Below are positions 7,513 to 14,788 of a stretch of DNA of 16,917 nt, one piece after another (the stretch's first letter is position 1; every line of letters begins with the position of its first letter). The notes beneath the pieces were generated by a model that worked only from the letters and a program-made list of their open reading frames with translations, did no database searches and was not told the origin of the DNA. The DNA is from Atribacteria bacterium SCGC AAA255-G05 (GTDB lineage Bacteria; Atribacterota; Phoenicimicrobiia; Phoenicimicrobiales; Phoenicimicrobiaceae): contig ASPA01000007.1 in NCBI GenBank assembly GCA_000405605.1, forward strand, positions 1 to 16,917, written 5' to 3'. Both the position numbers and the translations under genes were made by a program.

Positions 7513-8757
7513 TTATATTTTGCTGGAAACCTCAAGTATATTTATCTTTCTCCTCTTCAACTCTTCCAAGAAATTTTCATAGACTTTTCCTTCTATAGCA
7601 TCTTCAGGAGCCACTATCCCTTTCCTGGTTATCTCTCCTTTTCCTAACATTACAGTGGCAATAGCTTCCGGGAAAGCAGTAACTCTCCCCATAGCAGAAA
7701 TACCCTTCTCGGTATCTGCCTCTTCCCACATATAGTAATCGATTCTCATCTTTTGTCCATCTTTTATTCCGGTAACTGTATTCCACATTACGCAAACATC
7801 AGTTTCACCTTCTAAAGGCTGAAGCTTGGGAGTCATTACATGGGATAAAAATTCACGAGGAGATATCTTTATTCCTTTAAATTCTACCGGGGTAGGATCT
7901 AACATACCGCATTCTTTTAGCACTCCTGCTCCTTTCCAATGACCCGGCCAACGGATAGTCTTTTCCGCACATTCTTTAAGTTGTGTTCGAGTATAAAGAA
8001 AACTGGGCATCCCCGGAGTAATAGCACAGGCCAATTCTTCATCTTTCCCTAATTGGTTAAATCGAAAATTTTCGAGATCATCCATTGCGTTTGCTTCTAC
8101 AATTTTACCGTTTTTCATTACATCCACTTTAACCATATATTCCCTTAAAACATGTTCAAAAGCCCAGGTAATCATATATTTCAAGGGATGATTTTTAGCA
8201 AATTCTTTAGCAGGTATTCCTCCGCATCTGGCTATAGCTGAATCTGCCTGGTCCATTTTCTTAATACCTTCACCTAAAGTAATGTTAGTTAAACCGGGGG
8301 CAAAACCCATTCCATCAATAAAGGTCACTCCATTTTTTATTGCTTTTTGGTGAAGTGATTCTCCGTATTCATCCAGGGTCATTCCATTGGGAATTTCTAA
8401 ACCCTCAACCTCATATTTATCCGGTTTCCTATGATATTCTTCTAATATATCCACAATATTAAGTCCGGCCTCAATGGCCATATCCACAACTTTATAGCTA
8501 CATTTCCTATCAGGTAAAGTAATAGCGCCCACATCATATTTTCCCATCAATTTCATAGTCTCTTCTCGGTTGTTAACATCAATAGCGTGAAGCACTATTT
8601 TATCACTATTTATCCACTTTTTAGTTTTTTCCAGTACATTCTCTCTCCTGCCGGTAATTCCTATAATTCCCACTTCTCCAACTTTGCTATTTCTGGCTAA
8701 ATCCCAGGCAACAGCAGAGCCCATCTTTCCCGAACCTCCAAAAACCAAAACCTTCAT
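7513..8757 (-). CDS. Saccharopine dehydrogenase-family oxidoreductase, first gene behind the lysine riboswitch
   Basis: A 414-residue NAD(P)-binding protein of the saccharopine dehydrogenase family. The N-terminus carries a dinucleotide-binding Rossmann motif, GGSGKMGSAVA (residues 7-17), and the centre has the family landmark DGMGFAPGLTN. A C-terminal catalytic region includes KTIRWPGHWKGAGVL. The ATG at 8757 is preceded by AAAAGGAGGAAA. A relative sits on the other side of the riboswitch (9201-10337), but the two are quite different in length and sequence. The family includes saccharopine dehydrogenase, lysine 6-dehydrogenase, homospermidine synthase-like and spermidine-forming enzymes, all acting on amino acids with an omega-amine. 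Position directly behind a lysine riboswitch suggests a lysine-derived substrate. Which reaction it carries out cannot be read from the sequence. Confidence 0.88.
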   Translation of the reverse strand: MKVLVFGGSGKMGSAVAWDLARNSKVGEVGIIGITGRRENVLEKTKKWINSDKIVLHAIDVNNREETMKLMGKYDVGAITLPDRKCSYKVVDMAIEAGLNIVDILEEYHRKPDKYEVEGLEIPNGMTLDEYGESLHQKAIKNGVTFIDGMGFAPGLTNITLGEGIKKMDQADSAIARCGGIPAKEFAKNHPLKYMITWAFEHVLREYMVKVDVMKNGKIVEANAMDDLENFRFNQLGKDEELACAITPGMPSFLYTRTQLKECAEKTIRWPGHWKGAGVLKECGMLDPTPVEFKGIKISPREFLSHVMTPKLQPLEGETDVCVMWNTVTGIKDGQKMRIDYYMWEEADTEKGISAMGRVTAFPEAIATVMLGKGEITRKGIVAPEDAIEGKVYENFLEELKRRKINILEVSSKI

Positions 8758-8835
8758 ATTTTTTTTCCTCCTTTTCTTGGTTGCTTAGTTAACTGGTTAG
8801 TTAATTTTTATAAGATAAGTTACAACCTATCTGAA

Positions 8836-8883
8836 AAATAAAAGGCAATTAATGATAGAGCCTTCATTAATTGCCTTTTATTT
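8836..8883 (-). terminator. Riboswitch expression-platform terminator hairpin
   Basis: A perfect 20-bp inverted repeat (8836-8855 with 8864-8883) encloses an 8-base loop. In the minus direction it ends in UUUUAUUUUUC. It lies between the lysine aptamer and the ribosome binding site of the gene starting at 8757, the usual place for an attenuator. The AAGGCA in its upstream arm could pair with the UGCCUU of the 3' strand of aptamer helix P1, giving a plausible antiterminator that is exclusive with the ligand-bound aptamer. Confidence 0.85.
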
Positions 8884-8893
8884 CCCTTAGTTT

Positions 8894-8929
8894 AGATGAA
8901 GCACTCTACCTTAAGGCAGCGCTCCATCT
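8894..8929 (-). promoter_or_regulatory. Alternative hairpin overlapping the 3' end of the lysine aptamer
   Basis: On the minus strand AGAUGGAGCGCU (8929-8918) can pair over 12 bp, with two G-U wobbles, with AGUGCUUCAUCU (8905-8894). The loop contains part of the P1 3' strand. The structure competes with aptamer helices P1 and P5, so it is a candidate ligand-free conformation. It does not overlap the terminator at 8836-8883, so how it would affect termination is not clear. Confidence 0.5.
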
Positions 8930-9084
8930 AAATCCGGAAATGGATTTGATGACAGTCTTACAGTTGTTCACTGTAAGCCCAGCGGGAAAGATTTTATAGC
9001 ATCTTTTCGCTTCGGCGGAAATACCTTTCCGGGTGAGGTTGTAAACTATTCACCCTTACTCATTATTATCCGCACCTCTACCTT
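8913..9084 (-). promoter_or_regulatory. Lysine riboswitch (L box) aptamer
   Basis: The minus strand carries the conserved lysine aptamer elements in order: AGAGGUGCG (9079-9071), GAGUA (9062-9058), GGAAAGG (9030-9024), GCCGAAG (9016-9010), GCUGGG (8983-8978) and ACUGUCA (8956-8950). The helices also form. P1 is AAGGUAG (9084-9078) with CUGCCUU (8919-8913), P2 is closed by GGGUGA and UCACCC, P4 is CUUACAG with CUGUAAG, and P5 is closed by AAUCC and GGAUU. The length of about 172 nucleotides is normal for the class. It precedes a terminator hairpin and a saccharopine dehydrogenase-like gene. Standard architecture would switch the downstream genes off when lysine is abundant; an activating version is possible. 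Confidence 0.97.
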
Positions 9085-9091
9085 GCATTGT

Positions 9092-9121
9092 TTTAAACAC
9101 AAGTAAATATTAATTTGTAAA
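9092..9121 (-). promoter_or_regulatory. Possible promoter of the lysine riboswitch leader
   Basis: On the minus strand TTTACA (9116-9121) and TTTAAA (9092-9097) lie 18 bases apart. Transcription would begin just before aptamer helix P1 at 9084, which is where riboswitch transcripts commonly start. The hexamers are imperfect and the whole stretch is AT-rich, so the call is tentative. The rest of the 443-base gap between genes (8758-9200) is taken up by the aptamer, alternative hairpin and terminator. An orphan AAGGAGGTGG at 9163-9154 has no start codon behind it. Confidence 0.35.
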
Positions 9122-9200
9122 AATACTTTAGTGGATTTAAGTTCTTTAAATTACCACCTCCTTATTAATTTGATATTGAGTAATTTGCCAATTAACTAAA

Positions 9201-10337
9201 TTATATCCCAACTATATTTTCTTTATAGAATACATTTCTTTTTTCTAACTCTTTCATTACTTTTTGATATACTTTGTGTTCTCTCCCTATATATTCTGGT
9301 GGGCAGACTCCCGGATATTGGAATTCTCTTTGAGCAACTAACCGGGCTATGATCGCACAGGGAAATCCGGTGGCGCGAGACATAGAAGTAGCTTTTTCAT
9401 TCTTATCATAATAATCCAATAAATCATAGGTATATTTTAATTTTTTTCCTTCTTTTTTACCCTGAACAATTACCTGCATAACGGTTAGCTCTTCTTCTCC
9501 TTCTTCTAACTCCCATTTAGGAAAGAGGAGCTTAGAGGTAAGATCTATAGGTTTAATTTTTACTCCCCCTATTTCAATCGGTGTATCACTAAAAAATCCG
9601 GTTTCTCTTAATATCCGCATCTTTTCAGCATAACCTGGATAACGCAGGGTCTTCTCTTTCATAGAAGGAATTTTAATAGTATAAAGTAAGCTGCGAAGTC
9701 CATCGGTATTAAAAGCTTCTAAAGTTCCAATCTTAGGTAAATTTACTAATTCAAGTTCGGAAAGGGCGGGTTTTTCCACAATTTTTCCGCATTCTATTAA
9801 TCTTGCCGGTCTTATATATTCTTCTATTACATCTTTAGGAGACCAGGCAATCTTATATTCGTAAGGCCATTCCCTTATCACCGGAAGACCTCCTACTAAT
9901 ATAGTAGCACTTTCGGTTTCATCCATCAAGCTATCGACATAACCTACAATCATGTGACTCATCCCCGGGGCTACTCCCATATCCACTACAGCGGTAACCC
10001 CTTTCTTTTTGGCAAGTTCATCCAAACTCAAGGTATCTTCAGCCATAAACGATATGTCAACTATGTTCTTACCAGCTTCAATAACAGACCGTAACATATT
10101 AAACCCTAAAAAACCCGGGACAGCACCAATTACAATATCTTGATCAACAACTATCTTTCTAATGGCTTCCGAACTGGATAAATCCGCTTTTATTCCTCGT
10201 ATTCCTGTTTCTTTTGTTAATTTATTTAATTTTCCCTCATCAATATCCGCTACAGTTACTTGAAAAATTTTATCTTTTGCCAAATCTTTGGCAATTAATC
10301 CACCTACTAAACCACAACCTAATACTATTGCTTTCAT
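9201..10337 (-). CDS. Saccharopine dehydrogenase-family protein, lysine 6-dehydrogenase-like
   Basis: A 378-residue oxidoreductase of the saccharopine dehydrogenase/lysine 6-dehydrogenase type. The Rossmann motif GCGLVGG (residues 7-13) is followed by an acidic residue ending strand 2 (VADIDEGK), which favours NAD. Other landmarks are VVDMGVAPGMSH, EAFNTDGLRSLLYT and KTLRYPGYAEKM. Its length matches the roughly 380-residue lysine 6-dehydrogenases, which deaminate the epsilon-amino group of lysine to give 2-aminoadipate 6-semialdehyde. The family also holds saccharopine reductases, so the substrate is probable rather than shown. The gene begins 27 bases after the MmgE/PrpD-family stop, behind AAAGGAAA, and ends about 110 bases before the lysine riboswitch. 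It therefore belongs to the upstream unit and is not itself controlled by that riboswitch. No terminator is visible between its stop and the riboswitch leader. Confidence 0.88.
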   Translation of the reverse strand: MKAIVLGCGLVGGLIAKDLAKDKIFQVTVADIDEGKLNKLTKETGIRGIKADLSSSEAIRKIVVDQDIVIGAVPGFLGFNMLRSVIEAGKNIVDISFMAEDTLSLDELAKKKGVTAVVDMGVAPGMSHMIVGYVDSLMDETESATILVGGLPVIREWPYEYKIAWSPKDVIEEYIRPARLIECGKIVEKPALSELELVNLPKIGTLEAFNTDGLRSLLYTIKIPSMKEKTLRYPGYAEKMRILRETGFFSDTPIEIGGVKIKPIDLTSKLLFPKWELEEGEEELTVMQVIVQGKKEGKKLKYTYDLLDYYDKNEKATSMSRATGFPCAIIARLVAQREFQYPGVCPPEYIGREHKVYQKVMKELEKRNVFYKENIVGI

Positions 10338-10364
10338 ATTCTTTTTATTTCCTTTCTATTTTAT

Positions 10365-11738
10365 CTATTTATCACTTGCCAAAAGTTTCATATATTCTCC
10401 CACTTCATGGATATTCTCTAATTCTTGAGTGGCTTTTATAATATCTTCCATTCTAGAAGGAGACATCTTTTTCTCGGAGTTGGCTTTAAATTTAGAGACA
10501 AGTTCTTCTTCGCTTAAAGGCCGCTCCGGTTGGCCTTTGGCAAAATCTTCCTGTTTTTTAAATTCCCCTCTAGGAGTTTTAATGGTCACAATAGCTCGTT
10601 TTACTTTGGGAAATAGATTGTCAATTTCAGGATTTGCCACCACCTTAATTTTATCGAGCAATGACCAGACAAAGGGATCTCGAAGGGTATCATCTTCAAA
10701 ATCAGAAGGAAGGACATTACCTTTAGCTACCGCAACTGCTATGCAATAAGGGAGAGAATGGTCAGCTGTCTCTTTGGTAGTTGGTTTATATTTACTGGGA
10801 TCAGAGAGAATATCTGCTCCCCGAGTAGTAGTCTCTACTAAAATTTCTTTTACTTCTTTAGGGTCAAGGTTACTTTCCTTCATCACCTCTAAGGCAGCGG
10901 TAATCGGTTGATGAGTTAGAGCTTCGGTAGGAAATGCTTTATAGCCACATTGATTAATTAAAAATTCCTCTCCCAATCCTTTGGTTAAAACATCCTTATT
11001 CCATTTTACTTTATCCAACACCTCAAACAATCCTTCTTTACCTTCAAATACTTCAACTGGGCCGGTATATCCTTTACTGGCCAGTAAGGCAGCCCGCACT
11101 CCTGCTTCAACTGCGAAGGAATCGGCAGCATTTTTCATATTAGTGAGGTGCCCGGCTACTACTCCCCCCAAAGTTAAATGAGAAGAACCACTAATACCTA
11201 TGGCAGCAACTATCTCCTTTTCACTTAAGCCCAACATCTTTCCAGCCACTACTGGGCTTACAAATTGAGTTAAGGTTGCATGATGCCAGCCTATCTCCCG
11301 AACTCCCGGAAAAGCAGCCAGGCATAAACGCATCTCTAATTCATAGGCAATTACTATCCCAACCAGTACCTCTTTCCCATTTTTCTTCATAAATTCTCCG
11401 GTATTGAGCACGGCAGGACTGATATCTGAAGGATGAGAGGGGTCCTGTTCCCAGTAGATATCATTATAATCTAATGCTCTAATTAGTAAGGAATTCATCA
11501 AGGTAGCTAGTGGTAAATTAGTTTTTTCTCCCCAGCCAATAATAGTAGCCTGTTCTTTTCCCCCTAAATCTCGAATGTAATCATAAGCTGCTTGGGTGTC
11601 TTTGTTGTTCAGAGCAGAAAAAGCACAACCTACACTATCTAAAAGAAATCGTTTAGCCTCTTTTATGGCTTCCGGAGGAATACTATCGTATTTTAATTTA
11701 AGGGCAAACTTAGCCCATCTTTGACTTATAGTCTCCAT
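10365..11738 (-). CDS. MmgE/PrpD-family protein (2-methylcitrate dehydratase-like)
   Basis: A full-length 457-residue member of the MmgE/PrpD family, whose characterised members include 2-methylcitrate dehydratase and cis-aconitate decarboxylase. These act on tricarboxylic acids without an Fe-S cluster. Visible family features are the N-terminal helical domain with RFLLDSVGCAFSA (30-42), the DYND motif (90-93), HPSD (102-105), a central alanine/glycine-rich helical region (GSSHLTLGGVVAGHLTNMKN) and ALTHQPITAALEV before the smaller C-terminal domain. The ATG at 11738 follows AAAAGGAAGGTG. It lies downstream of an aconitase-like pair and an isocitrate dehydrogenase-like gene, so a tricarboxylate or hydroxy-tricarboxylate substrate is likely. 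Many members of this family have no known reaction; the exact compound cannot be stated. Confidence 0.9.
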   Translation of the reverse strand: METISQRWAKFALKLKYDSIPPEAIKEAKRFLLDSVGCAFSALNNKDTQAAYDYIRDLGGKEQATIIGWGEKTNLPLATLMNSLLIRALDYNDIYWEQDPSHPSDISPAVLNTGEFMKKNGKEVLVGIVIAYELEMRLCLAAFPGVREIGWHHATLTQFVSPVVAGKMLGLSEKEIVAAIGISGSSHLTLGGVVAGHLTNMKNAADSFAVEAGVRAALLASKGYTGPVEVFEGKEGLFEVLDKVKWNKDVLTKGLGEEFLINQCGYKAFPTEALTHQPITAALEVMKESNLDPKEVKEILVETTTRGADILSDPSKYKPTTKETADHSLPYCIAVAVAKGNVLPSDFEDDTLRDPFVWSLLDKIKVVANPEIDNLFPKVKRAIVTIKTPRGEFKKQEDFAKGQPERPLSEEELVSKFKANSEKKMSPSRMEDIIKATQELENIHEVGEYMKLLASDK

Positions 11739-11779
11739 TTCTCACCTTCCTTTTAATTTGGTTAGTTAGTTAACTATGC

Positions 11780-11798
11780 GGGCGTATGCAATACGCCC
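11780..11798. repeat. Short palindromic repeat element between genes
   Basis: GGGCGTAT and ATACGCCC form a perfect 8-bp stem around a three-base loop, extended on one side by a run of C and T. Elements of this form recur in intergenic DNA of many bacterial genomes. It is followed at 11802-11830 by a tandem-like stretch built on TTCTGGCT and CTGAATTC, also repeat-like. Together these fill most of the 138-base gap between the dehydrogenase (11877) and MmgE/PrpD (11738) genes. I see no clear terminator there. Confidence 0.55.
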
Positions 11799-11861
11799 CT
11801 ACTTCTGGCTCCTGAATTCTGGCTTCTGGATCTTTAACTATTAACTTGTAACCCGCATCTT

Positions 11862-11888
11862 ATTACTCATTACTAATTACTCATTACT
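11862..11888. repeat. Tandem 13-base direct repeat at the end of the dehydrogenase gene
   Basis: ATTACTCATTACT occurs at 11862-11874 and again at 11876-11888, one base apart. The second copy supplies the final codons (Ser-Asn-Glu) and the stop codon of the dehydrogenase gene. The tail of that protein therefore appears to have been shaped by repeat slippage or insertion. Confidence 0.7.
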
Positions 11889-13007
11889 GACCACTTTCCG
11901 GGCTACTTCCCTAGCCACATCTAAAGTTGAAGCTGTCCCACCTAAATCGTAAGTTCTTACTTTTCCTTCTTCAATAACCAGGGCAATAGCTTTTTCTAAT
12001 CTTTGCGCCGATTCTTTTTCCTCTAAATAATCCAACATTAATTTAACCGTTAATAACATCGCCATGGGATTTACCTTATATTGTCCCGCATACTTGGGAG
12101 CAGATCCATGACTTGGTTCAAAGAGGGCATAATCATCTCCTATATTGGCACTGGAGGCAAACCCTAACCCACCTATTAATTGAGCACAGAGGTCGGACAC
12201 TATATCTCCGAACATGTTAGAAGAAACCAGAACACTATAAATCTCAGGATTTTTTACCAGCCACATACACATTGCATCTATATTGGTCTCCCAGAGTTCG
12301 ATTCCAGGATATTCTTGAGAAATTTTGCGGGCTTCTCTTATCATTAATCCACTGGTTTCTCTGATTATATTTGGTTTCTCAATAACAGTAACTGAATTTC
12401 TGTTAAACTTCTTAGCGTATTCAAAGCCCTGACGAACAATAGATTGGCAGGCTTTCCGAGTAAAGATTCTACAAGACAAAGCAATATCTTCTAAAGGAGT
12501 CTCCTTAAATCTTTTCATCTTAGGATGATTTTCTAGAAGAGAATCCATTACTTCTTTAGGCAAAGGATGAAATTCTACCCCACTGTATAATCCCTCTGTG
12601 TTTTCTCGAAAAACTACTAAATTTATATCATCTCTATAATTTAGAGGATTCCCTTTGTATGCCTTGCAGGGTCTCAGGTTGGTGTGTAACTTAAATTCCT
12701 GACGTAGTCTTACAATGGCGCTTGAATAAACATAGCCTTTTCCTTTAAGTTCAGGGGCAAGTTCCTTTTCTGCTTCTTCTTTAGGTTTGGAAGTTATCGC
12801 TCCAAAGAGACAACAATCAGTCTCTTTGAGAACTTTTATGGTCCTATCAGGTAAAGGGTTCCCTTCTTTTTTCCAAAATTCCCAACCCACATCACCTGGT
12901 AAATAATCAGCATCAAGCTTTAGTTCCTCCAATACAATCTTCGCTGCCTCCATCACATCATTTCCGATTCCATCACCCGGCAGCCAGGCTATCTTATATT
13001 TTGCCAT
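11877..13007 (-). CDS. Isocitrate/isopropylmalate/homoisocitrate dehydrogenase-family enzyme
   Basis: A 376-residue beta-decarboxylating dehydrogenase, catalysing NAD(P)-dependent oxidative decarboxylation of a 2-hydroxy-tri- or dicarboxylate, or the reverse. GDGIGNDV (11-18) starts the fold. RENTEGLYSGVE (134-145) holds catalytic Tyr141, EKPNII (210-215) holds catalytic Lys211, and metal-binding aspartates lie in NIDAM (Asp244) and NMFGDIVSDL (Asp268, Asp272). FEPSHGSAPKYAG (296-308) is the adenine-binding loop. The substrate helix reads YSSAIVRLRQEF (94-105). This is closer in form to the YKSPIVTLR of homoisocitrate-type enzymes, as I remember them, than to a leucine-biosynthesis LeuB. The gene starts two bases after the small hydro-lyase subunit, so the two reactions are likely consecutive. 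Isocitrate, homoisocitrate and related hydroxyacids are all possible. No leucine or lysine biosynthesis genes accompany it. Confidence 0.9.
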   Translation of the reverse strand: MAKYKIAWLPGDGIGNDVMEAAKIVLEELKLDADYLPGDVGWEFWKKEGNPLPDRTIKVLKETDCCLFGAITSKPKEEAEKELAPELKGKGYVYSSAIVRLRQEFKLHTNLRPCKAYKGNPLNYRDDINLVVFRENTEGLYSGVEFHPLPKEVMDSLLENHPKMKRFKETPLEDIALSCRIFTRKACQSIVRQGFEYAKKFNRNSVTVIEKPNIIRETSGLMIREARKISQEYPGIELWETNIDAMCMWLVKNPEIYSVLVSSNMFGDIVSDLCAQLIGGLGFASSANIGDDYALFEPSHGSAPKYAGQYKVNPMAMLLTVKLMLDYLEEKESAQRLEKAIALVIEEGKVRTYDLGGTASTLDVAREVARKVVSNE

Positions 13008-13009
13008 TT

Positions 13010-13513
13010 TTATTCTCCTTTCTCCATTTTCAATATTTTTTTAATATGAGGAATAAGTCCTCCATCTTCAAGAATTCCTAATACCGATTCCGGTAAAGGA
13101 GGAAATTTAAAAACTCCTTTTTTACAAAATAATTCACCTTTTTCAAAATCAATAGTAATCGCCTCACCCAAAGATATATTCTCCACTGCTTCTTTACACT
13201 GAACCAGTGGAAGCCCCTGATTAATTGCATTTCTAAAAAAAATTCTGGAAAATGATTTGGCAACAATTGCTCCTACACCTGCATATTTAAGACAGGTTGC
13301 GGCTTGTTCCCGAGAACTACCACAGCCAAAGTTCCTTCCGGCGACAATAATATCTTCCTTTTTAACTTCTTTAGCAAACTTCAAGTCAAGGTCTTCCAGG
13401 GCATGAAGGGCCATCTCTTTGGGGTCAGTTATAGTATAAGTATATTTCCCTGGAAAGATAACATCAGTATTTACATCATCACTATATTTCCATACTTTCC
13501 CTTTAATACTCAT
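13010..13513 (-). CDS. leuD: Aconitase-superfamily hydro-lyase, small subunit (LeuD type)
   Basis: A 167-residue small (swivel) subunit of the 3-isopropylmalate dehydratase/homoaconitase group, forming the active enzyme with the large subunit encoded just upstream. DDVNTDVIFPGKY (12-24) and the signature GRNFGCGSSREQA (59-71) are clear. The substrate-recognition loop reads YTYT (24-27). I recall YLVY for isopropylmalate isomerase and YLRT for archaeal homoaconitase, so this loop matches neither, and a different hydroxyacid is possible. The ATG overlaps the large-subunit stop by four bases, showing translational coupling, and the dehydrogenase gene starts two bases after this stop. The gene symbol reflects the family, not proof of a leucine pathway role. 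Confidence 0.9.
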   Translation of the reverse strand: MSIKGKVWKYSDDVNTDVIFPGKYTYTITDPKEMALHALEDLDLKFAKEVKKEDIIVAGRNFGCGSSREQAATCLKYAGVGAIVAKSFSRIFFRNAINQGLPLVQCKEAVENISLGEAITIDFEKGELFCKKGVFKFPPLPESVLGILEDGGLIPHIKKILKMEKGE

Positions 13514-14769
13514 TTTAAATCCCCCCTTACATCGGTAATCTCGCCATAGAGGGAAGAAACCGCTACGGTTGCCGGACTGGCTAAATAAACTTCTGCCTCA
13601 TTGCAGCCCATCCTCCCTTTAAAATTTCTATTAGCCGTGCTCAAGCAAACTTCTCCGGGGGCCAAAGCCCCTTCATGAGCACCCAAACAGGGCCCACATC
13701 CCGGATTCATTATCACTGCCCCGCTTCTAACTAATTCTCGAAGAATTCCTAATTCCATCGCTTCAGTATAAACCTCCATCGATGCCGGAAAAATAAGCAA
13801 TCTTACTTTATTGGAAATTCTCTTGCCTTTAAGAATTTCACTGGCAATTTTTAAATCTTCTATCCTTCCGTTGGTGCAAGTTCCAATCAATGCCTGATTA
13901 ATCTTCGTTCCTGCTACTCTTGACACGGGTTTTACATTGTCTACAGTATGGGGACAGGCAATTTGAGGTTCTAAATCACTTATATCGTAATTTATAATCT
14001 TTTCAAACTCAGCATCAGCATCTGACTTTATTATTTCATATTTTTTATTGGTCATCAAAGAAAGCCATTGGATAGTCTTATCATCTGGTTCTATGTAGCC
14101 AATCTTTGCTCCCATCTCTACTGCCATATTACATAAAGTCATCCTGCCACTAATATCCATTTTTCTAATTACTTTTCCGCAAAATTCCACCGCCCTATAC
14201 AGCGCTCCATCCGCACCCAAATCCCCAATAATGTGGAGAATTATGTCCTTGGGATATATTCCGGGAGGAATTTCCCCCTCAATATTTATCTTGATGGTCT
14301 CCGGAACTCTAAGCCAGATTTCATCTGTAGCCCAGATGGAAGCTACTTCACTTCTGCCAATCCCGGTTGAAAAGGTACCAAATGCCCCATAAGTAGTAGT
14401 ATGGGAATCTGCTCCCAAAATTAGAGTCCCGGGGATGATGTGTCCTTTTTCGGGAAGAACCTGATGACAGACTCCGGTATTAATATCGTAAAAATATTCA
14501 ATTTTCTGTTCCTGGACAAACTCTCTTATCTCTTTGTGATTGGCAGCATATTTCTCTGTTGCCGCCGGAATACAATGATCCAGAGGAATGACTATCTTCT
14601 CCGGATGTTTTACTTTATCAATTCCAATCTGTTTGAATTTTTTAGCTATAGCGGAAGTATTATCGTGAGACATTACTATATCCGGAGACACAGTCACAAT
14701 TTCTCCGATAACTACACTTTCTTTGCCCGATTTAAGGGCTAATATCTTCTCTGCAAAGGTCTTACCCAT
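13510..14769 (-). CDS. leuC: Aconitase-superfamily hydro-lyase, large subunit (LeuC/homoaconitase type)
   Basis: A 419-residue large subunit of the LeuC2/homoaconitase type, the normal length for the two-subunit form. It isomerises a hydroxyacid by dehydration and rehydration through a 4Fe-4S cluster. The three cluster cysteines are Cys298 in GTCTNGR and Cys358 and Cys361 in NPGCGPCLG. SHDNTSA (34-40), GADSHTTTYGAFG (119-131) and GIGRSEVA (136-143) contribute to the active site. The ATG at 14769 follows AAGGAGG. It is coupled to the small subunit and followed by an isocitrate dehydrogenase-type gene, giving the order seen in leucine, lysine (aminoadipate) and 2-oxosuberate chain-elongation modules. 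However, no synthase (LeuA/homocitrate synthase type) is in the window. The presence of AtuA and MmgE/PrpD relatives points to a catabolic rather than a biosynthetic module (inference). Confidence 0.92.
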   Translation of the reverse strand: MGKTFAEKILALKSGKESVVIGEIVTVSPDIVMSHDNTSAIAKKFKQIGIDKVKHPEKIVIPLDHCIPAATEKYAANHKEIREFVQEQKIEYFYDINTGVCHQVLPEKGHIIPGTLILGADSHTTTYGAFGTFSTGIGRSEVASIWATDEIWLRVPETIKINIEGEIPPGIYPKDIILHIIGDLGADGALYRAVEFCGKVIRKMDISGRMTLCNMAVEMGAKIGYIEPDDKTIQWLSLMTNKKYEIIKSDADAEFEKIINYDISDLEPQIACPHTVDNVKPVSRVAGTKINQALIGTCTNGRIEDLKIASEILKGKRISNKVRLLIFPASMEVYTEAMELGILRELVRSGAVIMNPGCGPCLGAHEGALAPGEVCLSTANRNFKGRMGCNEAEVYLASPATVAVSSLYGEITDVRGDLK

Positions 14770-14788
14770 TTTAGAACCTCCTTATTAT

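Noticed and set aside
9154..9163. AAGGAGGTGG as the ribosome binding site of a small leader peptide before the riboswitch
   Set aside because: No ATG, GTG or TTG follows at a workable distance with an open frame; GTGGTAATT runs straight into a stop.
10214..11181. Open frames on the plus strand opposite the MmgE/PrpD and lysine dehydrogenase-like genes
   Set aside because: They lie antisense to well-conserved genes, resemble no family and have no convincing ribosome binding sites.
11877..14769. LeuC-LeuD-dehydrogenase as a leucine biosynthesis operon
   Set aside because: No leuA, ilv or leuB-type neighbours; AtuA, DUF4387, HD and MmgE/PrpD genes share the strand and spacing, and the substrate loops are atypical. 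Not excluded, but not the favoured reading.
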